From: JAEZDP01 sp044508265
GTDB lineage: Bacteria > Acidobacteriota > Vicinamibacteria > Vicinamibacterales > Vicinamibacteraceae
Direction of reading: 5' to 3'
NCBI GenBank assembly: GCA_044508265.1
Contig: JBIQIB010000005.1
Location: 11,153-75,152, forward strand
Length of the DNA stretch: 64,000 nt
Position 1 is the stretch's first letter. Each line of letters starts with the position of its first letter. Made by a program: the position numbers and the translations under genes. Positions 26,915-36,621 of the stretch are shown piece by piece. The notes below the pieces were generated by a model that searched no databases, was not told the origin of the DNA, and saw only the letters and a list, made by a program, of their open reading frames with translations.

Positions 26915-27715
26915 TCAGGTGTCGTGTGACGCCAGCGGCGCGAGCCACGGGGGCACTTGTCTGTGAGTCCCGCCGGCGTTGTTGGCGATGTAGCGCACCA
27001 GGTACTGCGTCGCGAGGCAGTCGGCCCTGTTGTAGACCACGAGCTCGAGCCACAGGGCCATCGTGTGCGGGCGCGGGTCACGGCCATGCCGGCGCGCGTT
27101 GGCGAGCTGCTCTCGTAGTCTGCGGATCGCGTCGGCCGGACTGAATGCCTGTTCGGGCCAGGGAGTGCAGCCCAGCGCGCGGGCGCATTCCTCGAGCGTC
27201 GTCTCCTTCACGTCGAATCCGGGCCGCGTCCTGTTGCGCCAGGGCGAGAAGAACTTCCGCGCGTTCAGGTAGCGGTCGGCAAGACGCGCGGCAGCATCCC
27301 GCGTGGCGTGGTTCTCCACCTGCCGTAGTTCGTGCTCCGAGAACGCGACGACGCGTCGCGGGTGCGGTGGGGTGAAGGCGAGCGCGAGCACTTCCCTTAT
27401 CGCGGCGTCCAGGGTTCTGACGCACGCCGTCGCGTGCGGAAAGGGCAGGGCCACGCGGGCGAGCGGCGCCAGCCGCCTGTCGACGATGAGCACGCGGTAG
27501 TGCCTGCCGTGCAGGAGGCCGAGGAGCGCCGGTGGTTCCTGCATCCGCCCTTCGAAGTCGACGTAGAGTGCGCGATTGGCTTCGCGACACGATATCTTGT
27601 TGGACCGAGGTGACAGCTTGTCTGCCTGATCGTGCTGCGCGACGGTACGTGTCGCCGTATGCACGGTGTTTCCGGGGTTGCGTGGCGGGTCATGCTGGTT
27701 GATTCGAATGGTCAT
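26915..27715 (-). CDS. Putative DEDD-exonuclease/RNase H-like protein
   Basis: 266 residues from the ATG at 27715, preceded by GAGAGG about 10 bases upstream. Residues 50-56 (LYVDFEG) carry the Asp-x-Glu that opens the DEDD/RNase H-like exonuclease fold, and near the end YNRADCLATQYL (Asp232) resembles the Tyr/Asn-x-x-Asp-Cys motif III of YprB-like RNase_H_2 domains. Between them lie FSEHELRQVE and several Arg/His-rich stretches. I infer a 3'-5' exonuclease-like protein; the middle catalytic acid is not clearly assigned. It is divergent from the nuclease-protease-HNH trio across a 114-base spacer. An in-frame ATG upstream (27772) lacks a Shine-Dalgarno sequence. Confidence 0.5.
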   Translation of the reverse strand: MTIRINQHDPPRNPGNTVHTATRTVAQHDQADKLSPRSNKISCREANRALYVDFEGRMQEPPALLGLLHGRHYRVLIVDRRLAPLARVALPFPHATACVRTLDAAIREVLALAFTPPHPRRVVAFSEHELRQVENHATRDAAARLADRYLNARKFFSPWRNRTRPGFDVKETTLEECARALGCTPWPEQAFSPADAIRRLREQLANARRHGRDPRPHTMALWLELVVYNRADCLATQYLVRYIANNAGGTHRQVPPWLAPLASHDT

Positions 27716-27829
27716 GAAGCACTTACCTCTCGACGGCTCCGCGGACGCACGTGCGTCGGCAAAGGCTTGCACGGGAGCATCGGCGCCGGGGCAGAACCGC
27801 CGGTGGGCGGCCTGAGGACGTCGGCAAGG

Positions 27830-28588
27830 ATGGAGCGGCAGGAGGAGACACCGATCGGCGCGTTGTTGTCAAGTGCCGCGGCGCCATCGCCCGTCGTGCC
27901 CATCGCGCCCCGAGGCCGCGTCGGGCTGTCCATCGCCCGCGTCCTGGTCGCCTGGCTCGTGCTCCTCGGCGCTGCAACGAGTTGTGCCCAGCCGGTGGCC
28001 ACGCAGGTCACCGGTCGGGTGGTGACCGTCATCGACGGTGACACGTTCGACGTCAGGCTCACGGAGGGCCGCCGGGTGCGCATCCGCGTCTTCGGCATCG
28101 ACGCGCCGGAGCGTGGCGAGCCGTTCTCGGACGTCGCGCGCCGCCGTGCGCGCGCAATCCTCTTTGACAAGGTCGTCCAGCTCACGATCGTCGACACCGA
28201 CCGTTACGGCCGGACCGTCGCGAGGGTGCGCGTCGAAGGCCAGGACTTCGCCGAGGCGATGGTGGGCGCAGGACTCGCCAGGCATTACCGGCGCTACAGC
28301 AACGACGTGCGGCTCGACGCGCTCGAGGCCGAGGCGCGCGCCGCGCGGCGGGGCTTGTGGCAGCAGGTGCGCGAGCCGAGACCGCGATCGGCGCCGGCGC
28401 CGCGATCCCAGCCGCGCCAGCTGCTCCCCACGGGGTCAGGTCTCCTGCACGGCAACGTGCGGAGCCGGGTGTACCACCTGTCCACCTGCCGGAACGCAAA
28501 CTGTCCGAATTGCACGGCGAGGTTCCGGACGGCGGCGGAGGCGCAGGCAGCGGGGTACAGAGCGGCGCACGATTGTTACGGGCGATGA
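27830..28588 (+). CDS. Secreted thermonuclease-family (SNase-like) nuclease with C-terminal Cys motif
   Basis: 252 residues from the ATG at 27830. After about 27 polar residues there is a hydrophobic segment (VLVAWLVLLGAATSCAQP) that could be a signal anchor or lipoprotein signal. The SNase domain follows (about 60-175) with GRVVTVIDGDTFDVRL, RVRIRVFGIDAPERGEP, DTDRYGRTVARV and LARHYRRYSNDVRL, keeping the Arg and Asp residues of the Ca2+-dependent nuclease site. The last ~45 residues (VYHLSTCRNANCPNC, AAEAQAAGYRAAHDC) resemble the small Cys-rich Ada N-terminal type fold. It is coupled to the SprT-like gene by an ATGA overlap. An in-frame start further upstream (27632) would run into the divergent gene. 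Confidence 0.8.
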   Translation: MERQEETPIGALLSSAAAPSPVVPIAPRGRVGLSIARVLVAWLVLLGAATSCAQPVATQVTGRVVTVIDGDTFDVRLTEGRRVRIRVFGIDAPERGEPFSDVARRRARAILFDKVVQLTIVDTDRYGRTVARVRVEGQDFAEAMVGAGLARHYRRYSNDVRLDALEAEARAARRGLWQQVREPRPRSAPAPRSQPRQLLPTGSGLLHGNVRSRVYHLSTCRNANCPNCTARFRTAAEAQAAGYRAAHDCYGR

Positions 28589-29076
28589 GCGGCCAAACGT
28601 CACGACGTGTCGCAGGAGAGAAGAACCTGCGTGTGTCTATCTACCGCATTCGCCGCGTTCTGCAGCGAGCGGCTGCTTCTGTTGCTCCTTTGTGGGAGCA
28701 AGCTGGCTATTCCACTCCGTCACACCAGGCCGTCGACGTCCTCCTCAACGCGCGCTTCCGTCGCCGTCTCGCGACTGTCGACTGCGAGGCCCGACGCATC
28801 GCGCTGCGCGCAGACGCGGCCGTATGGCCGCCACGGCTGCTACATGAGGTTCTCGTGCACGAGCTCGCTCACCTGGCCGTGCATGCACGCCATGCCAACC
28901 AGGTACGCGCTCATGGACCGGAGTGGCAGGCACTGATGGACCTCGCCGGACTGGCGACGTCCGCCACTATGCAGGGGGCATGTGGCTTCGACGCCGCCAC
29001 ACAGCGCGTTGAGGCCTCAGCGCTCCCGCAGCTGTCGGAGTATAGTGCCGCACGTATCGATCCACGGACACGATGA
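28585..29076 (+). CDS. SprT-like zinc metalloprotease-domain protein
   Basis: 163 residues. The metalloprotease motif is HELAH (about residues 92-96) in EVLVHELAHLAVHARHANQV, followed by HGPEWQALMDLAG, as in SprT/Spartan-like domains. The zinc-ribbon part seen in SprT is absent. The eukaryotic relative Spartan degrades DNA-protein crosslinks; bacterial function is little known. It sits between two nuclease genes and overlaps each by four bases, so all three are translated together. DNA here (for example 28621-28720) is visibly less GC-rich than in the neighbouring operons, a sign of acquisition. Confidence 0.75.
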   Translation: MSGQTSRRVAGEKNLRVSIYRIRRVLQRAAASVAPLWEQAGYSTPSHQAVDVLLNARFRRRLATVDCEARRIALRADAAVWPPRLLHEVLVHELAHLAVHARHANQVRAHGPEWQALMDLAGLATSATMQGACGFDAATQRVEASALPQLSEYSAARIDPRTR

Positions 29077-30038
29077 CCGGTTACGTTGCCAATACGGACC
29101 ACGACTGGTTCGACTTCCTGCGCCGGCGGCCTGAACCGTGGGATGAGGTCAACTTCTGGAATCCGTCCGATCGCAGCGGCTTTCGTGGGCTCCCTGGCGC
29201 CCCCTTCTTCTTCCGTTTGAAGGCTCCGCGCAACGCGATCGGCGGCTTCGGTCTCGTAGCGATGTATACGGCGCTGCCGGAGTGGCTGGCGTGGGAGTGT
29301 TTCGGCGAGGCCAACGGAGCGCCGACGCTGCGCCACCTGACGGCGCGCCTGACGCGACTGCGCGGCGCAAATCAGATCAAAGTCGCCAGCGATGGCGGTC
29401 CGCCGCAGATCGGCTGCATCCTGCTCAGCCAGCCTGTGTTCTTTCCTGAGGACCTGTGGGTGCGACAGCCCGCCGACTGGTCGGCTCCCATCGTGCGGTA
29501 CAAGAGCTACTCATTACTCGAGGGCGAGGGCGCCCGACTCTGGCGAGAATGCCTGGAGCGCGCGGCACTGCTGGATGCTTCCCTCGCCGGCATTGCAACC
29601 GGGGTTGCAGAGCCGGAGCAGTCGACGCGGCTCTTCGATGGGTACGGGAGCCCTACGCTGATTCGGCCGCGCCTCGGCCAGGGCGCCTTCCGTGTCGCCG
29701 TCACGGACGCATACCAGCGCGCCTGCGCCGCAACGGGTGAGCACTCCCTGCCCGTACTCGAAGCGGCGCACATACAGCCGTATGCGCAGTACGGCCGCCA
29801 CGAGGTACGCAACGGCCTGCTCCTGCGCTCCGACCTGCATCGGCTCTTCGACACCGGATATGTCACTGTCACCCCCGATCATTCAATCGAGGTCAGCCGA
29901 CGCTTGAGAGAGGACTACCAGAACGGCCGCACCTACTATCCGCTACACGGACAACGGATCACGGTGCCCGAGCGTATCGACTTGCAACCCGACCCGTCGT
30001 TGCTGGCCTGGCACAACGAGGAGGTGTTTCGCGGGTGA
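29073..30038 (+). CDS. HNH endonuclease with a PUA/EVE-like N-terminal region (possible modification-dependent restriction enzyme)
   Basis: 321 residues. The C-terminal HNH core is at about 230-265 (EAAHIQPYAQYGRHEVRNG, then LLLRSDLHRLFDTGY), as in predicted restriction endonucleases of COG3440 type. The N-terminal ~150 residues (VNFWNPSDRSGFRGLPGAPF, FFRLKAPRNAIGGFG, PEWLAWECFGEANGAP) look like a PUA/ASCH/EVE-type beta-barrel, a fold used to read modified bases. Together this suggests type IV-like restriction of modified DNA, an inference from domain order. It is the last gene of the coupled nuclease-protease-HNH trio. No methyltransferase is adjacent. Confidence 0.75.
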   Translation: MTGYVANTDHDWFDFLRRRPEPWDEVNFWNPSDRSGFRGLPGAPFFFRLKAPRNAIGGFGLVAMYTALPEWLAWECFGEANGAPTLRHLTARLTRLRGANQIKVASDGGPPQIGCILLSQPVFFPEDLWVRQPADWSAPIVRYKSYSLLEGEGARLWRECLERAALLDASLAGIATGVAEPEQSTRLFDGYGSPTLIRPRLGQGAFRVAVTDAYQRACAATGEHSLPVLEAAHIQPYAQYGRHEVRNGLLLRSDLHRLFDTGYVTVTPDHSIEVSRRLREDYQNGRTYYPLHGQRITVPERIDLQPDPSLLAWHNEEVFRG

Positions 30039-30222
30039 GTGCACCGACGAACCTGTCGGCGGCGTGGGTGACCTGTCACTAACCTGAGCCCGACGAGAGG
30101 AGACGCTGGCGAACGCCAGACACCTCCTCCCTTCCTCCAATCCTCGTCCTCCGTTCCTTCTCTCCTCCGTTCCTCCTGTCCTCTTCCTCCGTTCCTTCCC
30201 TCCTCCGTTCCTCCAGTCCTCC
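30039..30222. repeat. Spacer ending in a pyrimidine-rich repeat tract
   Basis: The first 80 bases contain only a short hairpin (CTGGC-GAAC-GCCAG, 30106-30119). From 30121 to 30222 the + strand is almost pure C/T, with four copies of CCTCCGTTCC spaced about 17-21 bases apart. It lies directly downstream of the glnK stop on the minus strand, where the transcript would read as repeated GGAACGGAGG, full of Shine-Dalgarno-like cores. Confidence 0.75.
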
Positions 30223-30570
30223 CTAGACCGGCGTCACCGCTTCCGTATCAACCTCCCCGGTCCGAATCCGCTGCACCGAGTCGAGCGGCAGCACGAAGAT
30301 CTTGCCGTCGCCGACGTCGCCCGTGCGCGCCGCGAGGCTGATGGCCTCCACCGTCGGCTCGACGAACGAGTCCGACACGGCAATCTCGAGGCGCGCCTTC
30401 TCCTGCAGCGCCATCTTGACGGTGGTGCCGCGGTAGTTCTCGACGTGCTCCGTCTCGCCACCGTGGCCCTGCACGCGGCTGATCGTGACGCCACGCACCT
30501 GGGCGCGGAAGAGCGCCTCGAGCACGCCGTTGAGCCTGTCCGGCCTGACAATCGCGATGATCAGTTTCAT
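30223..30570 (-). CDS. glnK: P-II family nitrogen regulatory protein (GlnB/GlnK)
   Basis: 115 residues. The P-II fold signatures are MKLIIAIVRPDRLNGVLEAL, GVTISRVQGHG, the T-loop and TGDVGDGKIFVLPLD. In the T-loop (ETEHVENYRGTTVKMALQEK) the position of the uridylylated Tyr51 is Val, while Tyr46 is kept, so control by uridylylation is unlikely. Ligand sensing by ATP/ADP and 2-oxoglutarate may be the main input. Its start overlaps the amtB stop (ATGA), the classic amtB-glnK pairing in which P-II blocks the ammonium channel under nitrogen excess. Confidence 0.92.
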   Translation of the reverse strand: MKLIIAIVRPDRLNGVLEALFRAQVRGVTISRVQGHGGETEHVENYRGTTVKMALQEKARLEIAVSDSFVEPTVEAISLAARTGDVGDGKIFVLPLDSVQRIRTGEVDTEAVTPV

Positions 30571-31853
30571 GCCCGGCCCCCTTCCGCCGAGGCGGTCGCG
30601 ACGACCTGGGAGAACGCAGCCGCGGCATCCGGACCCACGAGGATCGCGCCGTCGCCTTCGGCATAGGCCTCTTCGCCGTGGTCGCAGACGTCGAGCCCGC
30701 GGCCCTCGTCGCGCACCGAGACGCGCAGCGGCGCCACGAGTGCCACCAGCTTGAGGATGACGAACGTCGCCCCGACGCTGTACGCAAGCACCACGACGAT
30801 GCCGATGATCTGGACGACGACCTGCCAGGCGTTGCCGGTCAGCAGACCGTTGGCCCCGCCGCTCCAGGCCGGATCAGCGAAGACGCCGGTGAGGACCGCG
30901 CCGACCATGCCGCCGACGCCGTGCGCCGCCACGACGTCGAGCGAGTCGTCGAGCCGCGTGCGCGCGCGGTAGAGGAGCGCTGCGTAGCTGGGGCCGGCCG
31001 CCAGTGCGCCGAGCGCGAGCGCCGACATCGGCCCGATGAAGCCGGCCGCGGGCGTAATGGCCACCAGACCGACGACGATGGCCGTCGCCGCGCCGACTGC
31101 CGTGCTGCGGCCCGTGCGATACAGGTCGAGCAGCGTCCAGACGACGAGCGTGGCCGCTGGCGCGAGCAGCGTGTTGGCAAACGCGAGGCCGGCAATCTCG
31201 TTCGCGCCGAGCGCGCTGCCCGCGTTGAAACCGAACCAGCCGAACCACAGCAGGCCGGCGCCGAGCAGCGTGAACGGCACGTTGTGCGGCAGGAACGCCT
31301 GGCGCCCGTGATCGCGCCGCGGCCCGACGACGACAGCCGCGGTCAGGGCCGCCGCGGCCGCGTTGACGTGGACGACCGTGCCGCCGGCGAAGTCGAGCGC
31401 GCCGTGCGTGGCCAGCCAGCCGCTGCCCCACACCCAGTGCACGACGGGCGCGTACACCGCCAGCACCCAGACGCCGAGGAACAGCAGGTAGGCGGGGAAG
31501 TGCATGCGCTCGACGATGGCGCCGGAGATGAGCGCCACCGTGATGATGGCGAACGTTCCCTGGAAGGCCATGAAGAGCACGTGCGGAATGGTGCCCTGCG
31601 CCTCCAGCGTGACGCCGCGCAGCAGCGCGTAGTCGAGGCCGCCGATCCACGGCAGGCCCGGGGCGAACGCGATCGAGTAGCCGAGCAGCGCCCACGCCAC
31701 GCCGGCAAAGCCGAGCGCGACGAAGCTCATCATCATGGTGTTGAGGGCGTTCTTGGACCGGACCAGCCCGCCGTAGAAGAACGCGAGGGCGGGGGTCATC
31801 AGGAGTACGAGGGCGGTGGACATCAGGATCCACGCCACGTCTGCGTTGTTCAT
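30567..31853 (-). CDS. amtB: Ammonium transporter (Amt/AmtB)
   Basis: 428 residues with about eleven membrane segments. Typical signatures are TPALAFFYGGLVRSKNALN, DFAGGTVVHVNAAAAALTAA (first pore His), GWFGFNAGSALGANE and VVAAHGVGGMVGAVLTG (second pore His). There is no long cleavable signal peptide. It conducts ammonium across the inner membrane. It is co-transcribed with glnK; the sigma-54 activator gene lies 128 bases upstream on the same strand, with an inverted repeat about 175-200 bases before the start codon that may be an activator site. Confidence 0.95.
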   Translation of the reverse strand: MNNADVAWILMSTALVLLMTPALAFFYGGLVRSKNALNTMMMSFVALGFAGVAWALLGYSIAFAPGLPWIGGLDYALLRGVTLEAQGTIPHVLFMAFQGTFAIITVALISGAIVERMHFPAYLLFLGVWVLAVYAPVVHWVWGSGWLATHGALDFAGGTVVHVNAAAAALTAAVVVGPRRDHGRQAFLPHNVPFTLLGAGLLWFGWFGFNAGSALGANEIAGLAFANTLLAPAATLVVWTLLDLYRTGRSTAVGAATAIVVGLVAITPAAGFIGPMSALALGALAAGPSYAALLYRARTRLDDSLDVVAAHGVGGMVGAVLTGVFADPAWSGGANGLLTGNAWQVVVQIIGIVVVLAYSVGATFVILKLVALVAPLRVSVRDEGRGLDVCDHGEEAYAEGDGAILVGPDAAAAFSQVVATASAEGGRA

Positions 31854-31981
31854 CGTGCCTCCGGGCAGTGCGAGAGCGTCAATTCCGGCGGATGCGCCGG
31901 ACGGCCCCGCACAGGAGCAAGATCGATGCTCAGCCGGGGCCTGCCGCCGCCGCGTGTCCGCAAGTCACGCAGCCACGACAG

Positions 31982-33622
<1,641 letters not shown>

Positions 33623-33746
33623 GCTGAGCCATTCCTGGGTCGACAATTTTGTCTTATGCCTCCTGCAGATCCAACTTTTTTGTGGGCCAGCCGCGATCCG
33701 CGACATTTGGCTCGGAAAAAAATCGGTGCCGCACGACGGCCCGCCA

Positions 33747-34994
33747 TCACCGCGACTGCATCGAGTAGATCAAGCCGACGAGCACCGTGTGCTGCGTGCG
33801 CCGGAACTCGTCACTGCGATACGCGAACACGGCGGCATCCGACCAGTCGCGCCGGTACTCGATCCGTGCCGACAATCCGCCGACGAGCGTGTGCTCGCTC
33901 GTGAGCGTCACCTCGCGCAGCGTCTGCGTCGTGCCCGTCGCAAAGCCCTGCGCGTCCTCGAACCACTCGATGCGCGGGGTCAGGTGCCACGCAGGGACCA
34001 CCTGGATACGGGCGTACGCGGCGACGCCGTGCCAGGCGACCCGCTCGCCCAGGATCTCGTCGCGGCCGATGTCGACGTTGCCCATGAGCGACACGCGCGG
34101 GTGCACGTCCCAGGTCGCCACCGTGTCGAACAGGTGCCGCCAGCCGGGCAGGCCGTTGGCCTGCTCCGGGCCGCCGAGCCACGTCTGGCTGATGGAGAGG
34201 CCCTCGAACGGCGTGACGGCAAGCTGCGCGCCGACCGTCTTGGCGCGGTTGTTCTCGGTCGCGTTGTTCCACCCGTTCAGCAGGAACCCCGTCGCGGTGA
34301 CGCGATCGGTGATCGGCACGGCCGCGCGCACGCCGACGTGGTAGTACGGACCCGCCCACGCAAAGAGCAGGGAGCGCGAGTAGTTCCAGTTGGGCGCCGA
34401 TTCGATCAACTCGGCGCCGGCCGGCGTCACGAACTTGCCGACGTCCACCTGGATGCCGCGCCCGACGGGCGCCAGGTAGCTGACGTAGCCCTGCTGCAGG
34501 TACTTCAGCCGTCCCTCGTCTGGATCCGCGCTGCCCACCCACGTCGCCGTCGGACCGAACCCGAGATCGGCCCTGAACCCCAGGCGCCTCGTCTCCGTGG
34601 GCACCTGTTCGAAGGCGAACTCCAGGTAGGAGAGGCTGAACTGGTTGTCCTTCTCGTCGAAGTTCCGGAAGGCGTTGGTCCCGGAATCCGGGCGATTGCC
34701 GTTGTACTCGTAGTACGTGTCGGCGGTCGCGTAGACGGTCGTGGGTCCGAGCAGGCGCTCGATCGCCGAAACGCGCGGATTGGGCGCCTGGGGCGGAGGG
34801 ACGTCCTGGCCTGCCGGCGCCTCGGCGTCCGGCACAGCCTCGTCGACAGGCGTCGCCGCCGTCGACGCGGCAGCGGCGACCGGCTCAACCAGCCGCGCGG
34901 CTGTTTGCGCGGCAGCCGCCGCCGGGAGAGACGTGAGCAGGCCGACGATCAGGCAGCGGATGGCGAGCGAGGCGCGAGGGGCAGTGGGGGTCAT
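33747..34994 (-). CDS. Outer-membrane porin, Bbp2/OmpL-like beta-barrel
   Basis: 415 residues with a signal peptide (about 1-29, ending AAAAAQ), a Pro/Ala-rich linker and a beta-barrel with alternating strands, such as TTVYATADTYYEYNGNRPDS, NQFSLSYLEFAFEQVP, KFVTPAGAELIESAPNWNYS and SARIEYRRDWSDAAVFAY. This pattern is typical of the beta-barrel porin-2 family, often found beside nitrogen or ammonium transport genes in Acidobacteria-like genomes. Its position next to the activator and the shared half-sites upstream suggest joint control with amtB, for passage of small nitrogen compounds across the outer membrane. Substrate not known. Confidence 0.8.
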   Translation of the reverse strand: MTPTAPRASLAIRCLIVGLLTSLPAAAAAQTAARLVEPVAAAASTAATPVDEAVPDAEAPAGQDVPPPQAPNPRVSAIERLLGPTTVYATADTYYEYNGNRPDSGTNAFRNFDEKDNQFSLSYLEFAFEQVPTETRRLGFRADLGFGPTATWVGSADPDEGRLKYLQQGYVSYLAPVGRGIQVDVGKFVTPAGAELIESAPNWNYSRSLLFAWAGPYYHVGVRAAVPITDRVTATGFLLNGWNNATENNRAKTVGAQLAVTPFEGLSISQTWLGGPEQANGLPGWRHLFDTVATWDVHPRVSLMGNVDIGRDEILGERVAWHGVAAYARIQVVPAWHLTPRIEWFEDAQGFATGTTQTLREVTLTSEHTLVGGLSARIEYRRDWSDAAVFAYRSDEFRRTQHTVLVGLIYSMQSR

Positions 34995-35210
34995 GCCCGC
35001 GGCCCACTACCAATCGATGTGCCAGCCGGCGGCGCGCACGCCTCCTGTGGCAGCTAAGCGCCGCGGGCGCGCCGAGTTACGAACGGACGCGCTCGAAGGG
35101 ACGCTGCGCCGATTCCGACATTCTTGTGACTTCTGAAGAGCGTTACGCCAAGCGTGTCGGACCGGATATCGCGAAACGCGGGCTGAAGGACGGCCCGGGG
35201 GGGCGGGCAA

Positions 35211-35236
35211 GGACGGCCCGGGGGGCCGTCCCTACC
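35211..35236 (-). repeat. Dispersed palindromic repeat, copy 6 (reverse, GC variant), repeated across the gap
   Basis: GGACGGCCC-GGG-GGGCCGTCC followed by CTACC. Compared with the main type, TC/GA in the stem is replaced by CC/GG on both arms, a compensated change. A second identical copy at 35366-35391 is part of the duplicated contig end. Its CTACCTAG runs into the stop codon of the PKD lipoprotein gene. Confidence 0.8.
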
Positions 35237-35255
35237 TAGGGCTGGACGACGATTT

Positions 35256-35355
35256 NNNNNNNNNNNNNNNNNNNNNNNNNNNNNNNNNNNNNNNNNNNNN
35301 NNNNNNNNNNNNNNNNNNNNNNNNNNNNNNNNNNNNNNNNNNNNNNNNNNNNNNN
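35256..35355. other. Assembly gap (100 N) between identical 55-bp ends
   Basis: The 55 bases before the gap (35201-35255) equal the 55 bases after it (35356-35410). This is the signature of two contigs overlapping by one k-mer that were scaffolded instead of merged. Probably no sequence is missing. Confidence 0.9.
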
Positions 35356-35390
35356 GGGCGGGCAAGGACGGCCCGGGGGGCCGTCCCTAC

Positions 35391-36596
35391 CTAGGGCTGG
35401 ACGACGATTTCGATCTGGGAGAAGCCGCGCTGGCCGGCGGCGTTGGTGACCTCGACGGTCACGAACTTCCGCCCGGGCGAGCCGTACTGGTGCGTCGTGG
35501 TCGACCCGGTCGTGAAGCGCGTCGAGCCGTCGCCGAAGTTCCAGTAGTACCCCGTGATGTTGCCGGCCGTGCTCGTGGCGGTAGCCGTGAACTGCACCGG
35601 CGCGTTCAGCGCGGGCGTCGCCGTCGGCGACGCGACGAGGTTCACCGTGATCGCCCGCTCTTCGACGACAACAGTCGTCGACGCCCGCGCCGTGACGCCG
35701 CCCGTGTCGGTGACCGTCACCTCCACGCGGTACGTGCCGGCGCGCCGGTAGACGTGCGACACCTGGCGCGTGCCCGTCAGCGAGCCGAGCGGCTGCACGT
35801 CGCCGTCCCCGAAGTTGATGGTCGCCTCGCGGATCGGATCGCCATTGGCGCCCACCTGGACGCCGATGTTGAAGACCGCGTTCTCGCCCTCGCCGATGGC
35901 CGTGGCCGGGCCGTTGATGGTGATGAGCGGCTCCGACGTGACCTGGATCGTCAGTGTCTGCGACACCGCTCCTACCGTTGCCGTCACCGTCGTCTCGCGC
36001 GTCGCTGTCAGCGTCGTCCGTGCTTCGCCGAACTGATCGGTGACGACGGAGGCGTCGCGCAGCGCCCCGGCATCCGCCGCGAACGTCACCGGCACACCCG
36101 ACAGCCGTCGGTTCTCGTCGTCGGTGACGACGGCAAGGATGTCGGTGGTGCCGCCGCCTGGCGGCAGCGCGCCGCGGCTGGCGGAAAGCGCGATGCGCGT
36201 GGCCGCCGACGCCCCGACCCGCACCTCCAGCCCCTCGGCCGAGGCGCCGCCCGTAAAGGCGCTGACGCGGGCGATACCCGAGACGCCGCCGGCCAGCAGC
36301 CGCACCGTCGCACGTCCGCCTTGCGTCCGCGCCTCTGCCGGCTCCAGCGAGCCGAGCGTCGTCACGAAGTTCACCTGCGTGCCGTTCTGCACGGGGATCC
36401 CGCCAGGCTCGAGCACGTTGGCCGTGATCTCGACGCTGCCGTTGAGCGGCACCACGGTGCTGCTGGCGAACAGCACGACCTCGGAATCGGTGGGCGCTGT
36501 GAGTGGAGCCTTGTCACAGGCCGTCAGGAGCAGCACCGGCCAGAGCCACGCGAGCACACGGACGGGAACGCGACGGTCGAGGCGCAGTGCTAGCAT
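35391..36596 (-). CDS. Lipoprotein with bacterial Ig-like and PKD domains
   Basis: 401 residues. An N-terminal signal with lipobox (LWPVLLLTACDK) is followed by Ig-like domains of the invasin/Big_1 type (about 40-125, VEITANVLEPGGIPVQNGTQ; about 130-215, DILAVVTDDENRRLSGVPV) and two PKD domains (about 225-310, FGDGDVQPLGSLTGTRQVSH; about 315-400, YYWNFGDGSTRFTTGS). These are adhesion or scaffold folds of surface proteins; no catalytic domain is present. The stop codon lies within the sequence duplicated around the gap. It is divergent from the orphan pseudopilin gene 25 bases away. Confidence 0.85.
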   Translation of the reverse strand: MLALRLDRRVPVRVLAWLWPVLLLTACDKAPLTAPTDSEVVLFASSTVVPLNGSVEITANVLEPGGIPVQNGTQVNFVTTLGSLEPAEARTQGGRATVRLLAGGVSGIARVSAFTGGASAEGLEVRVGASAATRIALSASRGALPPGGGTTDILAVVTDDENRRLSGVPVTFAADAGALRDASVVTDQFGEARTTLTATRETTVTATVGAVSQTLTIQVTSEPLITINGPATAIGEGENAVFNIGVQVGANGDPIREATINFGDGDVQPLGSLTGTRQVSHVYRRAGTYRVEVTVTDTGGVTARASTTVVVEERAITVNLVASPTATPALNAPVQFTATATSTAGNITGYYWNFGDGSTRFTTGSTTTHQYGSPGRKFVTVEVTNAAGQRGFSQIEIVVQP

Positions 36597-36621
36597 ACGA
36601 ACGGTAAGGATACCCGAAAGG

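Larger units (their letters stand above)
34995..35390. other. Intergenic region with regulatory half-sites, repeat and assembly gap
   Basis: No gene is supported here; apparent frames run through the N block. It contains TCCGACA at 35114-35120 and TGTCGGA at 35155-35161 (an everted pair 120-170 bases upstream of the porin), a partial and a full palindromic repeat (35187-35236), 100 N (35256-35355) and a 55-bp duplication of 35201-35255 at 35356-35410. With the artefact removed the true spacer is about 240 bases. Confidence 0.75.

Noticed and set aside
31941..31980. Near-match to a sigma-54 promoter before amtB (minus strand TGGCTGCGTGACTTGC)
   Set aside because: The GG and GC are 11 bases apart instead of the strict 10. 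A second TTGC at about 31915-31920 lacks GG at the right distance. Neither is good enough to annotate.
35054..35365. Open frame running through the N block upstream of the PKD gene
   Set aside because: A third of it is N, it lies in a duplicated contig end, and the readable part has no family features.
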